A stretch of DNA of 64,000 nucleotides from a virus, in the IMG/VR virus record IMGVR_UViG_3300048582_000084, positions 17,137 to 81,136 of that record. The stretch is one strand, 5' to 3'. The notes beneath the pieces are model-generated. The model ran no database searches. It worked only from the letters and a program-made list of their open reading frames with translations, and was not told the origin of the DNA. Position 1 is the first letter of the stretch, and every line of letters starts with the position of its first letter. Positions 57,857 to 64,000 of this stretch are shown piece after piece. The position numbers and the translations under genes are program-made.

Positions 57857-58234
57857 AAAGTCGCAACGAAGGCGCTCAGTAACCTCCGTGAAAGCGCAGA
57901 AGCCTTCACGAATGACAGGCTCAGCACGCCACGGATTGCAGTCGCCGCAGACGAAGATGTCAACGGCAGCCATCTCAAACTCGGGCCATGTGTGGATCGA
58001 AATGTGACTTTCCGCCAGGATCAGAACGCCAGTCACGCCGCTGCCTTCACCGAAGTGATGGAAGTGGCCGCTGAGGATGGTTGCACCTGTCGCGGCGGCG
58101 GCTTGACGCAAGATGTGTTCAACATCTACAGGCGACGCTAGAAGCTCCGGGTCGGCGCGTCGGAGGTCGATCAGTAGGTGCGTGCCGAGATACCGCAACC
58201 CATCACGCCACACGAAAGACGGCGTGTGGTTCAC
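57854..58234 (-). CDS. speD: SpeD: AdoMet decarboxylase-family proenzyme
   Basis: 126 residues from a GTG at 58234 whose GTGA overlaps the upstream stop; the longer open frame upstream is a shadow. The catalytic segment LILAESHISIHTWPEF contains the Glu-Ser self-cleavage site and the essential His; AAVDIFVCGD contains the active Cys. The family makes its pyruvoyl group by self-cleavage and decarboxylates S-adenosylmethionine for spermidine synthesis; some phage and bacterial members have changed to arginine or ornithine. Which one applies here cannot be read from the motif alone. Confidence 0.9.
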   Translation of the reverse strand: MNHTPSFVWRDGLRYLGTHLLIDLRRADPELLASPVDVEHILRQAAAATGATILSGHFHHFGEGSGVTGVLILAESHISIHTWPEFEMAAVDIFVCGDCNPWRAEPVIREGFCAFTEVTERLRCDF

Positions 58235-58509
58235 CAACGGTCGTAGTCCGTGACGTCGAGCGTCTGACCTGTGTGGGCCTCGCGAACAGTGAGGCTGGAA
58301 CCGATCCCCGAAGTCCGACTGAAGATGAACTCCAGGGTCGGAAACGGTGGGAGCGTCGGGACCGACGTGATGCCGATCAACTGACGTCGGGTGATCAGTT
58401 GGCTGGGGTCGATCTTGTCGAGCCACGCGTCGATCTTGTCTTGCTGTCCTCGGGTCACAAAGAACATTTCAACAAGTCGCTCTGGGATATCATACTCTAC
58501 GGTGGTCAT
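58231..58509 (-). CDS. Small protein in the speD unit, unknown
   Basis: 92 residues from the ATG at 58509 with AGGAGACAAAATG. TRGQQDKIDAWLDKIDPSQL, then a beta-rich segment (LEFIFSRTSGIGSSLTVREA). Coupled to speD by GTGA overlap. No family recognised. Confidence 0.65.
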   Translation of the reverse strand: MTTVEYDIPERLVEMFFVTRGQQDKIDAWLDKIDPSQLITRRQLIGITSVPTLPPFPTLEFIFSRTSGIGSSLTVREAHTGQTLDVTDYDRW

Positions 58510-58531
58510 TTTGTCTCCTGAATGTGTAGGT

Positions 58532-58558
58532 AAAACGCCGCCCCGAAGGGCGGCGCTT
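58532..58558 (-). terminator. Terminator after the 58565 gene
   Basis: Stem CGCCGCC/GGCGGCG, loop CCGAA-type, T4 on the minus strand; almost the same hairpin occurs at 58867-58892. Confidence 0.85.
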
Positions 58559-58564
58559 TGTTGG

Positions 58565-58783
58565 CTAGCGGACGTTCTGTTGGCACCAGCGCAGAGCATC
58601 CTGACGTGCCGCCCACATTGGGGCGCCATTGCGTCGGACGATTTCCTGCGCGACCTGATCGATGCACCGGGATAGTTGGATATCGCGGCGGTCGTTTTCG
58701 GCCTGAGTCGGCGGGCGCTGCTGGGCAAATACGTCGAATGAGAAAGTGCAGACGAGAAGCGTAGAAAGAATGAGTAGACGCAT
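58565..58783 (-). CDS. Small secreted protein
   Basis: 72 residues with a signal peptide (MRLLILSTLLVCTFSFDVFA) and a short charged helical mature part with two Cys (SRCIDQVAQ, RWCQQNVR) that could form a disulphide. Probably periplasmic. No family recognised. Confidence 0.7.
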   Translation of the reverse strand: MRLLILSTLLVCTFSFDVFAQQRPPTQAENDRRDIQLSRCIDQVAQEIVRRNGAPMWAARQDALRWCQQNVR

Positions 58784-58866
58784 AGGTGTGTTCCTTCATA
58801 TGTAAGACGGATCAGTCATCCGCAAGTCTACACTATATGAAGGTGAAACGACAGCGCAAGCCAATC

Positions 58867-58892
58867 AAAACGCCGCCCCGAAGGGCGGCGTG
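58867..58892 (-). terminator. Terminator after the second recombinase
   Basis: Stem CGCCGCC/GGCGGCG, T4 on the minus strand. Copy of the hairpin at 58532. Confidence 0.85.
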
Positions 58893-58895
58893 ATT

Positions 58896-59846
58896 TCAAA
58901 GCAGGTTATCACCCGCGTGGTTCTTGAAGCGCTCAGCGACACGGACGTAGCCGAGAGTTGTCTGAATCGAGGCATGGCGGGCGTGGTGACTGATTGCCGA
59001 CATGTCCTTTCCAGCAAGCGCTGAGGCGGTGCAGAAGCCTGCCCGCAAGCTGTGCGGACTGATCTTCCCTCCCAGCCCCGCCCGCTCCACCGCTTTCGCG
59101 AGGATGAGGCGAATCGCTTCTTCGCTGAGGGCTTCGCTCCCAACCGAACCGTTCTTCAAGACGCGTCGGAAGACGCTGCCGGAAGAGATGTTGGAAGCCT
59201 GAAGCCACGCAGCGATGGCGCGGACGGGGCACATAAGCTGGTTCTTGGCGTAAGGGATGGACACTTCAGCCCCCTTCCCTTCCTGATCCGTCTTGGATCG
59301 GTCGAGTTTGACGACGACGCCTTCGGAAACGAATTCAAGGTTCTCCACCGAGATCGCAGTGATCTCGGAGCGTCGAAAGGCGCCCGCGAAGCCAATCAAC
59401 AGGATCGCCTTGTCGCGAAGGCCCGAAACATCGAGACCAGTGGTCGAGACCAAGCTGGCCAGATGCTCAGGGAGAATGGCTTCCGCCTTCTCGACCTTGC
59501 GGGTCGAGGATCGGCGGATGCCAGCCATTACTTCGGCCAGGATCGGGTCTTGCCAGTTGAGAACAAGACGGGCGCGGTCGTGAAAGTACTTTACCGCCGA
59601 AAGGTGCGACGTCACCGTCGAAACCGCCTTGCCAGACTTCGCGAGCGAGGCGAGGTACACGGCAACGAACTGGATGCTGCTCGGGAGCGGGCTTGTCCCA
59701 TGCTCCGCGCAGAAAGCCAGGAAGGTCTTCCAGCTTGACGTGTATTGCTTGACGGTTCCGCTGGCGCGGCTGGCGGCGGCGTAATCGAGCGTGTCCTCAA
59801 TCAGCGAGGTGAGCGCTGCCGTGGGGTTGGTGACGGTGAGGGACAT
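58896..59846 (-). CDS. Second tyrosine recombinase
   Basis: 316 residues from the ATG at 59846 (GGACGAG upstream). Complete catalytic set: Arg in AFRRSEITAI, HSLRAGF (HxxR), ARHASIQTT (H) and LGYVR (Tyr). The N-terminal SAM-like core-binding domain (TVKQYTSSWKTFLAFCAEHG) is also present, but there is no arm-binding domain. This is the Cre/XerC-like simple form, often used to resolve dimers rather than integrate. Distinct from the integrase at 11834. Confidence 0.92.
   Translation of the reverse strand: MSLTVTNPTAALTSLIEDTLDYAAASRASGTVKQYTSSWKTFLAFCAEHGTSPLPSSIQFVAVYLASLAKSGKAVSTVTSHLSAVKYFHDRARLVLNWQDPILAEVMAGIRRSSTRKVEKAEAILPEHLASLVSTTGLDVSGLRDKAILLIGFAGAFRRSEITAISVENLEFVSEGVVVKLDRSKTDQEGKGAEVSIPYAKNQLMCPVRAIAAWLQASNISSGSVFRRVLKNGSVGSEALSEEAIRLILAKAVERAGLGGKISPHSLRAGFCTASALAGKDMSAISHHARHASIQTTLGYVRVAERFKNHAGDNLL
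59583..59593. repeat. AAAGTACTTTA motif copy 7
   Basis: Exact copy, inside the second recombinase gene. Confidence 0.65.
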
Positions 59847-59877
59847 CGGTTTTCTCGTCCTTTGGTTGTGAAAATTG

Positions 59878-59906
59878 CAAAAGACGCATCCCGAAGGATG
59901 CGTCTC
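59878..59906 (-). terminator. Terminator before the second recombinase
   Basis: Stem AGACGCATCC/GGATGCGTCT, T-run on the minus strand. Confidence 0.85.
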
Positions 59907-59911
59907 TGTAC

Positions 59912-60034
59912 TCACTCGGCGGGCGGCTTGTCTTTCCGACGCTCATCGAATCGCTTCTTCGCGGGAAGCAGCCCGAAGCGCACGACGATGAAGATCACCA
60001 GAACAACCGAGAATACGGCTTCTGCGACCATCAT
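59912..60034 (-). CDS. 40-residue membrane protein
   Basis: ATG overlaps the upstream stop (ATGA). One hydrophobic span (AVFSVVLVIFIVVRFGLL), then a charged tail (KKRFDERRKDKPP). A typical phage membrane micro-protein. Confidence 0.6.
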   Translation of the reverse strand: MMVAEAVFSVVLVIFIVVRFGLLPAKKRFDERRKDKPPAE

Positions 60035-60390
60035 GCGGCGACGGCGACCTCCTTACGAGGCTTCGGGCGGTTCGGAGCTTGCGGCTGCTCCACGCGGGGG
60101 CGCCGCTTCACGCCGAGCATCGCCAGGACGGTATCGACAGTCGGTCGGGTCGGGTAGGTAGCCGCGATGACCCACACGGTCGGTTCGGTGATGTGCGGCT
60201 GGCGCAGGAAGTCGGCCCACTCGGCATCCGTGAAGGTCATCATGCGGGTGCCCTCGATGTCGTGGCGATCCATCATGCCCAAGTCGAGCAGGCTCTTGCG
60301 GGTCCAGACGAGCCACGCGCCGTCGAGCTTGCGCTGGACGAGGTCGAAAAGCTGGCCGTTGTTCTGGTTGGAAATAGGATGCGTGTTCAT
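60031..60390 (-). CDS. Small protein, unknown
   Basis: 119 residues. FTDAEWADFLRQPHITEPTVWVI and a Pro/Arg-rich basic tail (KRRPRVEQPQAPNRPKPRKE). Possibly DNA-binding through the tail. No family recognised. Coupled with the 40-residue membrane gene. Confidence 0.6.
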   Translation of the reverse strand: MNTHPISNQNNGQLFDLVQRKLDGAWLVWTRKSLLDLGMMDRHDIEGTRMMTFTDAEWADFLRQPHITEPTVWVIAATYPTRPTVDTVLAMLGVKRRPRVEQPQAPNRPKPRKEVAVAA

Positions 60391-60423
60391 GTGTTCTGTT
60401 CCGTAATTGGAAGGTTGTAGTGC

Positions 60424-60446
60424 AAAAAGAACCCCGAAGGGTTCTT
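60424..60446 (-). terminator. Terminator after the 60445 gene
   Basis: Stem AGAACCC/GGGTTCT with T5 on the minus strand. Confidence 0.8.
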
Positions 60447-60645
60447 AGGTCGGGTTTACAACCATCACGAACAATAGAAAGTCTGTGATGAACTTCGACA
60501 GAAGAACGACTAAGCCCGTAATGAAGAGGGCGCAAAACCCGCCCACGATGGGTTCTCCGGACGTATCGCGCAAGGATCGATAGAGATAGCAGAACGAAAT
60601 AGCGGCAAACAGGATGGCGGCGATGGCGAGGTTGAGGGTTACCAT
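60445..60645 (-). CDS. Small membrane protein, unknown
   Basis: 66 residues, two hydrophobic spans (LNLAIAAILFAAISFCYLY and FCALFITGLVVLLSKFI with a final FLLFVMVV). No family recognised. It begins 16 bp after a copy of the AGGGTTGAGTATTC element (transcription direction). Confidence 0.6.
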   Translation of the reverse strand: MVTLNLAIAAILFAAISFCYLYRSLRDTSGEPIVGGFCALFITGLVVLLSKFITDFLLFVMVVNPT

Positions 60646-60660
60646 GTGGTGGTAGATACC

Positions 60661-60685
60661 TTCTCTCTAGGAGGGTTGAGTATTC
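60661..60685. repeat. AGGGTTGAGTATTC element, copy 4
   Basis: 25 bp identical to the copy at 43369-43393; it overlaps the stop codon of the 60684 gene. Confidence 0.75.
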
Positions 60686-61316
60686 AGGCGTTGATCCAGG
60701 CAGCATCGTGATCGACGTTGCTGTCGAAAATGGCGAACTCGACCTCGACCTTCCCGACGTCGAACGAGAAGTACCGGAGCGCGGATACAGTCGCCTCGAC
60801 ATCATCCTGAAATGACCCTGCCGTGGTCTGGTAGTCTCGGAGAGTCAGCATCATGATGGGGTCTCCCGTAGCGGCTCGCTTGAACACGTTGCGGCTGAGG
60901 TGCGCGTCCATGCTCTCTGCGATGCTCCGCAGTTTCTGAAAACGCCCATCCGGCACAACGACCTGAATGTGGCTTTCGAAATAGCGGTTCTCAGGCATCT
61001 TGGGCCGGTCCAACAACGAAGATGCTGCCGGATGCCAAGGCACGGTCTCGACCTTTGTTCGGACGACGTCGAAGCCAAAAGCCATCATAGCGTGCTGGAG
61101 CAGGTATAGGTGTTGGGGGACGTCCTTGGTCGCCGCCGAAATGCGAGACGACGTCATGACGTCTTCCAGCACGGTGGTCCCTGTTCGGTCCTGAAGATCG
61201 AGGATGATCGGCTTGACGCCCATCTCCACACAGGCCGCTCGGAACGCCTCGATGGATTCCGGCTTTCGGACAGTCAGGTGAATCTCAAAAGGATAGGTAA
61301 CTAGGTCGGGCTGCAA
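60684..61316 (-). CDS. Conserved alpha/beta protein, unknown
   Basis: 210 residues with two similar halves: FEIHLTVRKPESIEAFR and FESHIQVVVPDGRFQKL, each a strand with a His followed by a helix. That suggests a duplicated fold, perhaps distantly like 2H phosphoesterases, but the second half lacks the HxT/S motif. MDAHLSRNVFKRA is another striking segment. Function unknown. Confidence 0.65.
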   Translation of the reverse strand: MQPDLVTYPFEIHLTVRKPESIEAFRAACVEMGVKPIILDLQDRTGTTVLEDVMTSSRISAATKDVPQHLYLLQHAMMAFGFDVVRTKVETVPWHPAASSLLDRPKMPENRYFESHIQVVVPDGRFQKLRSIAESMDAHLSRNVFKRAATGDPIMMLTLRDYQTTAGSFQDDVEATVSALRYFSFDVGKVEVEFAIFDSNVDHDAAWINA

Positions 61317-61339
61317 GGTTAGGCTCCTGAGTTTGTTTC

Positions 61340-61366
61340 AAAAAGGGGCCACCTTTCGGTGGTCCC
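61340..61366 (-). terminator. Terminator after the DUF2828 gene
   Basis: Stem GGGGCCACC/GGTGGTCCC, loop TTTC, T5 on the minus strand. Confidence 0.85.
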
Positions 61367-61371
61367 TTACA

Positions 61372-62793
61372 TCAGCCGACCTTGTAGCGGTCGTTCATGA
61401 TGGCGTTCAGCATGATGTCCTCGGGCGTGAAGTTGTCACCATTCAGCAGCGCCTTCAGCAGCGCAGGCGAGTAGCCGCCCACCAGGGCCGTGCCGTCGTC
61501 CCGAATGGTCACCGGGTTGTTGCCCAGGCGAGCGTTCAGGTTCCAGAACACGATCTGCGGCATCGCGTATCCGGCCTTCGCATAGGCCTTGCGGACCATG
61601 TCGAGCGCGGTAGCATTGTCGCATGCCTTATCGAACTCCATATCCGACAGGATCAGGAGCTTGCGCGGCATGTCCTGCGGCGCGACGTTGTTCGCGACGG
61701 CGATTTCCAGAATCTTCCGGAACGCCGCATCGATGTTGGTCGAACCCATGAAGTTGTCATTGATCTTCGCCAGCTTCGCCTTGAGCGACATCGTGTCAGC
61801 AAGCTGCACGACGCGGGTCGAGGACGAGAAGGTGAAGACGAGGTTCTTGAAGGCACCCGTCTGGCGTTCGGCGGTATAGAGGCCGAGCGCCATCGCCGTG
61901 TCGCGGCAAGTGACCGACGACTTGCTTTCCCTTCCGCCGAGAGGGCAGCACATCGAACCGGAGAGGTCGATGAGGGGCAGAATCCCCGCGTCGCTGCCCA
62001 GGTAGTCGGGCAGGGAACGCCACTGCGCCTCGGCCACGACCGTGTCGCCACGGCGATACCCGGAGATGACGTCGTGCGGGAAGATCGCGGACGCGTTCAC
62101 CTTCGCGGTGCCATCGTTCTTGACCAATGCAGCCTTGTAGGCCGCATAGGCCTCGACGGCGCGCTTGTTGAACGCCTTCTGGTAACGCTTCGCCGCGACC
62201 GACGGGACGTGGCTGAAGTTGATGCTGTCCCATTCGCGGGCGCACATCTTCTGCTCGACCGTGTCGGACAGCCCGACGATCAGCTTCCGGTATCCCTTCG
62301 GCGTCAGTCCGAGAGCCTTGCGAAGGGCTTCGGCATCGGCACCCTTGCGGGGCATCCACTTCGCCGCCAGTCGGTCACCGTTGGTGAGCCCCTGGTCGAT
62401 GAAGGCGAACGCGAAGTCTCGGGCGGCGTCGCCGACTGCAAACAGATCGTCCCAACGGCCGACCTCGGGCGTCTTGGTGACGACCAGGGCAGCGTCGTTT
62501 GCGTTGATCTGGGACAGCCAGGACAGCAGGTAGCGGAAGGTCTGACGCTCGCCAGCGCCGCCGCGAATGTCGCGGAGCCAGAGCAGGGTACGCAACGCGT
62601 ACTCGCGGTTCTCCGCATATGCGCGCTGGAAGAGGATGAGGGCCTGGGCCTCCTTGCCACGCATGGCCGGGGCCTGGGCGAAGAAGTCCACGCACGCGCT
62701 GTGCGTCGTGAGGTTGGTGGCGGCACCGTTCGTGGTGCGGCTGAGATTGGAGCCAGCCCCGTTGGAGCGGGCGGCGGCGGATGCAAAGGTCAT
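61372..62793 (-). CDS. DUF2828 / von Willebrand A protein (Ro60-like layout)
   Basis: 473 residues. The N-terminal half fits DUF2828: TTNGAATNLTTHSACVDFFAQAPAMRG, then LRTLLWLRDIRGGAGERQTFR. The C-terminal half is a vWA domain with the metal site LIDLSGSM (DxSxS), a GSTNID Thr and LLILSDMEFD. Helical repeat plus vWA is the architecture of Ro60/TROVE proteins, which bind misfolded RNA and Y RNA. DUF2828 itself has no proven role known to me. It lies next to a structured non-coding region (63127-63790). Good ribosome site AGGAGACTTAACCC. Confidence 0.82.
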   Translation of the reverse strand: MTFASAAARSNGAGSNLSRTTNGAATNLTTHSACVDFFAQAPAMRGKEAQALILFQRAYAENREYALRTLLWLRDIRGGAGERQTFRYLLSWLSQINANDAALVVTKTPEVGRWDDLFAVGDAARDFAFAFIDQGLTNGDRLAAKWMPRKGADAEALRKALGLTPKGYRKLIVGLSDTVEQKMCAREWDSINFSHVPSVAAKRYQKAFNKRAVEAYAAYKAALVKNDGTAKVNASAIFPHDVISGYRRGDTVVAEAQWRSLPDYLGSDAGILPLIDLSGSMCCPLGGRESKSSVTCRDTAMALGLYTAERQTGAFKNLVFTFSSSTRVVQLADTMSLKAKLAKINDNFMGSTNIDAAFRKILEIAVANNVAPQDMPRKLLILSDMEFDKACDNATALDMVRKAYAKAGYAMPQIVFWNLNARLGNNPVTIRDDGTALVGGYSPALLKALLNGDNFTPEDIMLNAIMNDRYKVG

Positions 62794-62883
62794 TGGGTTA
62801 AGTCTCCTGAGTGGGTTGGTAGCAGGCTGCTCCCTTTGCTTCAGAGTTAAGGTCTGATGGGATGTGTGCTGTGGGCAGCCTTC

Positions 62884-62909
62884 AAAAAAAGACCCCTTGC
62901 GGGGGTCTC
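62884..62909 (-). terminator. Terminator after the 62908 gene
   Basis: Stem GACCCC/GGGGTC with T7 on the minus strand. Confidence 0.85.
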
Positions 62910-63102
62910 AGTCCAAGTATTCTCTATCATCTTCCGGCTCAACCGGAGACGGCGTCTGCCCGGCAGCGCGCTCGATGTCGTCCGCAATCTCGTACAGTCG
63001 AGCGCGGATGTCGTTGCTGCGGTCGTTTGGGCGATGGTCGGGCGCTGGATAGGTGTCGCGAATCCACTGCGCGTGGGCGAGGAGTTGGGCGGTGGTGGGC
63101 AT
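62908..63102 (-). CDS. Small helical protein, unknown
   Basis: 64 residues, helical (AQLLAHAQWIRDTYPAPD, IRARLYEIADDIERAAG) with an acidic tail. Next to the DUF2828 gene and following the structured RNA region. No family recognised. Confidence 0.55.
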   Translation of the reverse strand: MPTTAQLLAHAQWIRDTYPAPDHRPNDRSNDIRARLYEIADDIERAAGQTPSPVEPEDDREYLD

Positions 63103-63126
63103 GGTAAGTCCTTGATGGGGTTCGGT

Positions 63127-63148
63127 AAAAAAGCCCCCAGGGCCTTAC
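63127..63148 (-). terminator. Terminator of the structured region
   Basis: Stem GCCC/GGGC (AGGCCC...GGGCT) followed by T6 on the minus strand. Confidence 0.7.
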
Positions 63149-63282
63149 ACCAAAGGGCTCCGCGCCCCCACCGCCAGCCTTGCGGTTCCTCCGGATTATG
63201 AGTCCGGTGTGCTTTCTATCGTTGACGCGATGTGGCCTAGGCCTGCTGCCTTTCGGCGGGACTGCTTACCCGTCAAAGTAAG
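63149..63282 (-). ncRNA. tRNA-Met-like structured RNA candidate
   Basis: On the minus strand, AGAAAGCACACCGGACTCATAA followed by TCCGG has the D-arm end and anticodon arm of a tRNA-Met (stem CCGGA/TCCGG, loop CTCATAA). Then comes a 5-bp stem ACCGC/GCGGT with a 7-nt loop AAGGCTG in the T-arm place, but there is no TTCRA loop, no pairing acceptor and no CCA. Not a working tRNA. It is bounded by terminators on both sides, as expected for a small RNA unit. Confidence 0.4.
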
Positions 63283-63283
63283 C

Positions 63284-63316
63284 AAAAACCCATCAGACAT
63301 TTCTGTCATGATGGGT
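63284..63316 (-). terminator. Strong terminator inside the structured region
   Basis: Stem CCCATCA/TGATGGG with a further GACA/TGTC pairing, T5 on the minus strand. Confidence 0.85.
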
Positions 63317-63428
63317 CTGGAAGATCGCTCCTAGTGACGCTGGACCTTCAAAGCGGTCCCCCTCTTGTTCGGTCGGGGGCTCTGACTCTCTTGCGAGTAC
63401 CTAGCCCCGTTATCGCGCGATTCGGAGC
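63317..63428 (-). ncRNA. Second small RNA candidate
   Basis: About 110 nt between two terminators, with a hairpin GGGGCT...AGCCCC (inner ACTC-GCAA-GAGT) and a GGACC/GGTCC hairpin. No credible ORF with a ribosome site. It may be a structured small RNA. Confidence 0.35.
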
Positions 63429-63453
63429 AAAACGGGAGCCCTGGGGCTCCCGT
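63429..63453 (-). terminator. Terminator inside the structured region
   Basis: Stem CGGGAGCC/GGCTCCCG, T4 on the minus strand. Confidence 0.85.
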
Positions 63454-63787
63454 ACTATTACTACGCATGCTGTTGGCCGGTTTCGATACCGACTTAGGAT
63501 TTACGAACCTGTTTTGTGGGTTTGCCGACACCGGACAGTCGTCTTCTAAGTTCTTGCGAACAAGGTAGCCACCACATTTTACTCAGCGATGTCTTGACCA
63601 TCTAGGGATTCGGGCATCGCCTTGCTGCGTGTCCTTCCACGCCGCAACAGCAGAAACGTCCCTTTCGGGACGTTCAGGATACGCATTTTTACGCGTGCTT
63701 CTACTGCACCACCGCCGCGCATGTGCGGCGACCAGGGATTGCACCTGGGTCTCGCCCTCCAAATGGTTATAGTTGCTGTAGGTATCC
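63454..63787 (-). ncRNA. Structured non-coding stretch with tRNA-like arms
   Basis: About 330 nt without a convincing gene. Minus-strand hairpins: CCAGG-TGCAATC-CCTGG (like a T-arm with one loop change, followed by TCGCCGC-A), CGCCGC/GCGGCG, AACGTCCC-GAAA-GGGACGTT (8 bp, stable tetraloop) and CTTG-TTCG-CAAG. Order and loops suggest a folded RNA or worn tRNA genes. The ORFs that can be drawn here lack ribosome sites. Confidence 0.4.
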
Positions 63788-63809
63788 AAAAAGAGCCCGA
63801 AGGCTCTTA
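63788..63809 (-). terminator. Terminator after the right-edge gene
   Basis: Stem AGAGCC/GGCTCT, loop CGAA, T5 on the minus strand. Confidence 0.85.
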
Positions 63810-63820
63810 GCTCTTAGTTG

Positions 63821-64000
63821 TCAGAAACGCTCCATGTACGAGACGTCCTCGACTCGAACCCAGAATCCATCAGTGTAGAAAGTCACCGAATGCGCGAACA
63901 TGGAAGCGAAGGAGTTCCAAGCCTGTTCCGCAGTCGCGTCGTCAGTCGCTGAGAGGTCGAGTTCCTTGATAAGCCCGCTCTTGAAGAAGAAACGGACGGA
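63821..64000 (-). CDS. C-terminal part of an unknown gene (cut by window)
   Basis: An open frame enters from the right edge and ends at TGA (63821-63823), giving at least 59 residues: it includes LIKELDLSATDDATAEQAWN, a Phe-rich segment and a final DVSYMERF. Followed by a terminator, which supports it as a real gene. The start is outside the window. Confidence 0.6.
   Translation of the reverse strand, partial: SVRFFFKSGLIKELDLSATDDATAEQAWNSFASMFAHSVTFYTDGFWVRVEDVSYMERF

Noticed and set aside
58235-58426. Longer SpeD beginning at 58426
   Set aside because: The added part is low-complexity shadow of the upstream gene; the GTG at 58234 overlaps its stop and gives the family length.
63149-63240. 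Functional tRNA-Met on the minus strand
   Set aside because: Anticodon arm is convincing but there is no TTCRA T-loop, no paired acceptor stem and no CCA.
63331-63789. Small minus-strand ORFs in the structured region
   Set aside because: No ribosome sites, unusual composition, and they cross terminator and hairpin elements.
1-64000. CRISPR array
   Set aside because: No regular direct repeats with spacers were seen; the Cas4-like protein stands alone with phage nucleases.

Overview
The window looks like about two thirds of the genome of a temperate, siphovirus-like (long, flexible tail) bacteriophage. The GC content and gene families (a DUF1289 protein, an integrase of the type common in alphaproteobacterial prophages, a B12-dependent ribonucleotide reductase) suggest an alphaproteobacterial host; that is inference. 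Both edges cut genes: the tape measure protein on the left and a small ORF on the right.

Layout. 1-11.5 kb, plus strand: tape measure, tail hub, fibre and lectin-like proteins and a fibre-assembly-type protein, closed by a terminator. 11.6-12.9 kb: an attP-like copy of the 3' half of tRNA-Thr(GGT) and a tyrosine integrase. From here almost everything is on the minus strand. 13-21.3 kb: nucleotide metabolism (dUTPase, class II RNR, ThyX, glutaredoxin, P-loop kinase, DUF3310), a macrodomain protein, a metallophosphoesterase, a first SpeD-family protein and an SSB-like protein. 21.4-33.5 kb: nucleic-acid repair and replication (Rnl5-type and Rnl1-type RNA ligases, DNA ligase, polynucleotide kinase/phosphatase, Cas4-like nuclease, DnaQ-like exonuclease, family A DNA polymerase). 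33.5-40 kb: small envelope proteins, a two-gene NAD salvage module (Nampt plus NMNAT-Nudix) split by a GIY-YIG endonuclease gene on the opposite strand, an RlaP-like nucleotidyltransferase and a Nudix hydrolase. 39.8-46.3 kb: rIIB and rIIA homologues, a zinc-ribbon endonuclease, an SNF2-type helicase and an RlpA-like protein. 46.6-47.7 kb: seven tRNA genes. 48-50.5 kb: TerL, TerS and a RuvC-like resolvase behind a good sigma70-type promoter. 50.6-58.8 kb: small accessory genes, the 1031-residue primase/ATPase, tRNA-Leu and a canonical SpeD. 58.9-64 kb: a second tyrosine recombinase, small proteins, a DUF2828/von Willebrand A protein that resembles Ro60 in architecture, and a 650-nt structured non-coding region with tRNA-like elements.

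How the genes fit together. The phage makes its own dNTPs and replication proteins, and carries an unusually full set of RNA-repair functions (two RNA ligases, Pnkp, RlaP, macrodomain protein, DUF2828-vWA) together with its own tRNAs. This suits a phage that meets tRNA-cutting defences. The Nampt/NMNAT pair matches the known phage NAD-rebuilding pathway that counters NAD-depleting defences. Genes are tightly packed (ATGA or TAATG overlaps) in short units, each usually ending in a hairpin with a T-run directly in front of the next ribosome site. Recurrent short motifs (AAAGTACTTT, and AGGGTTGAGTATTC near TTCTCT) look like binding or processing sites.
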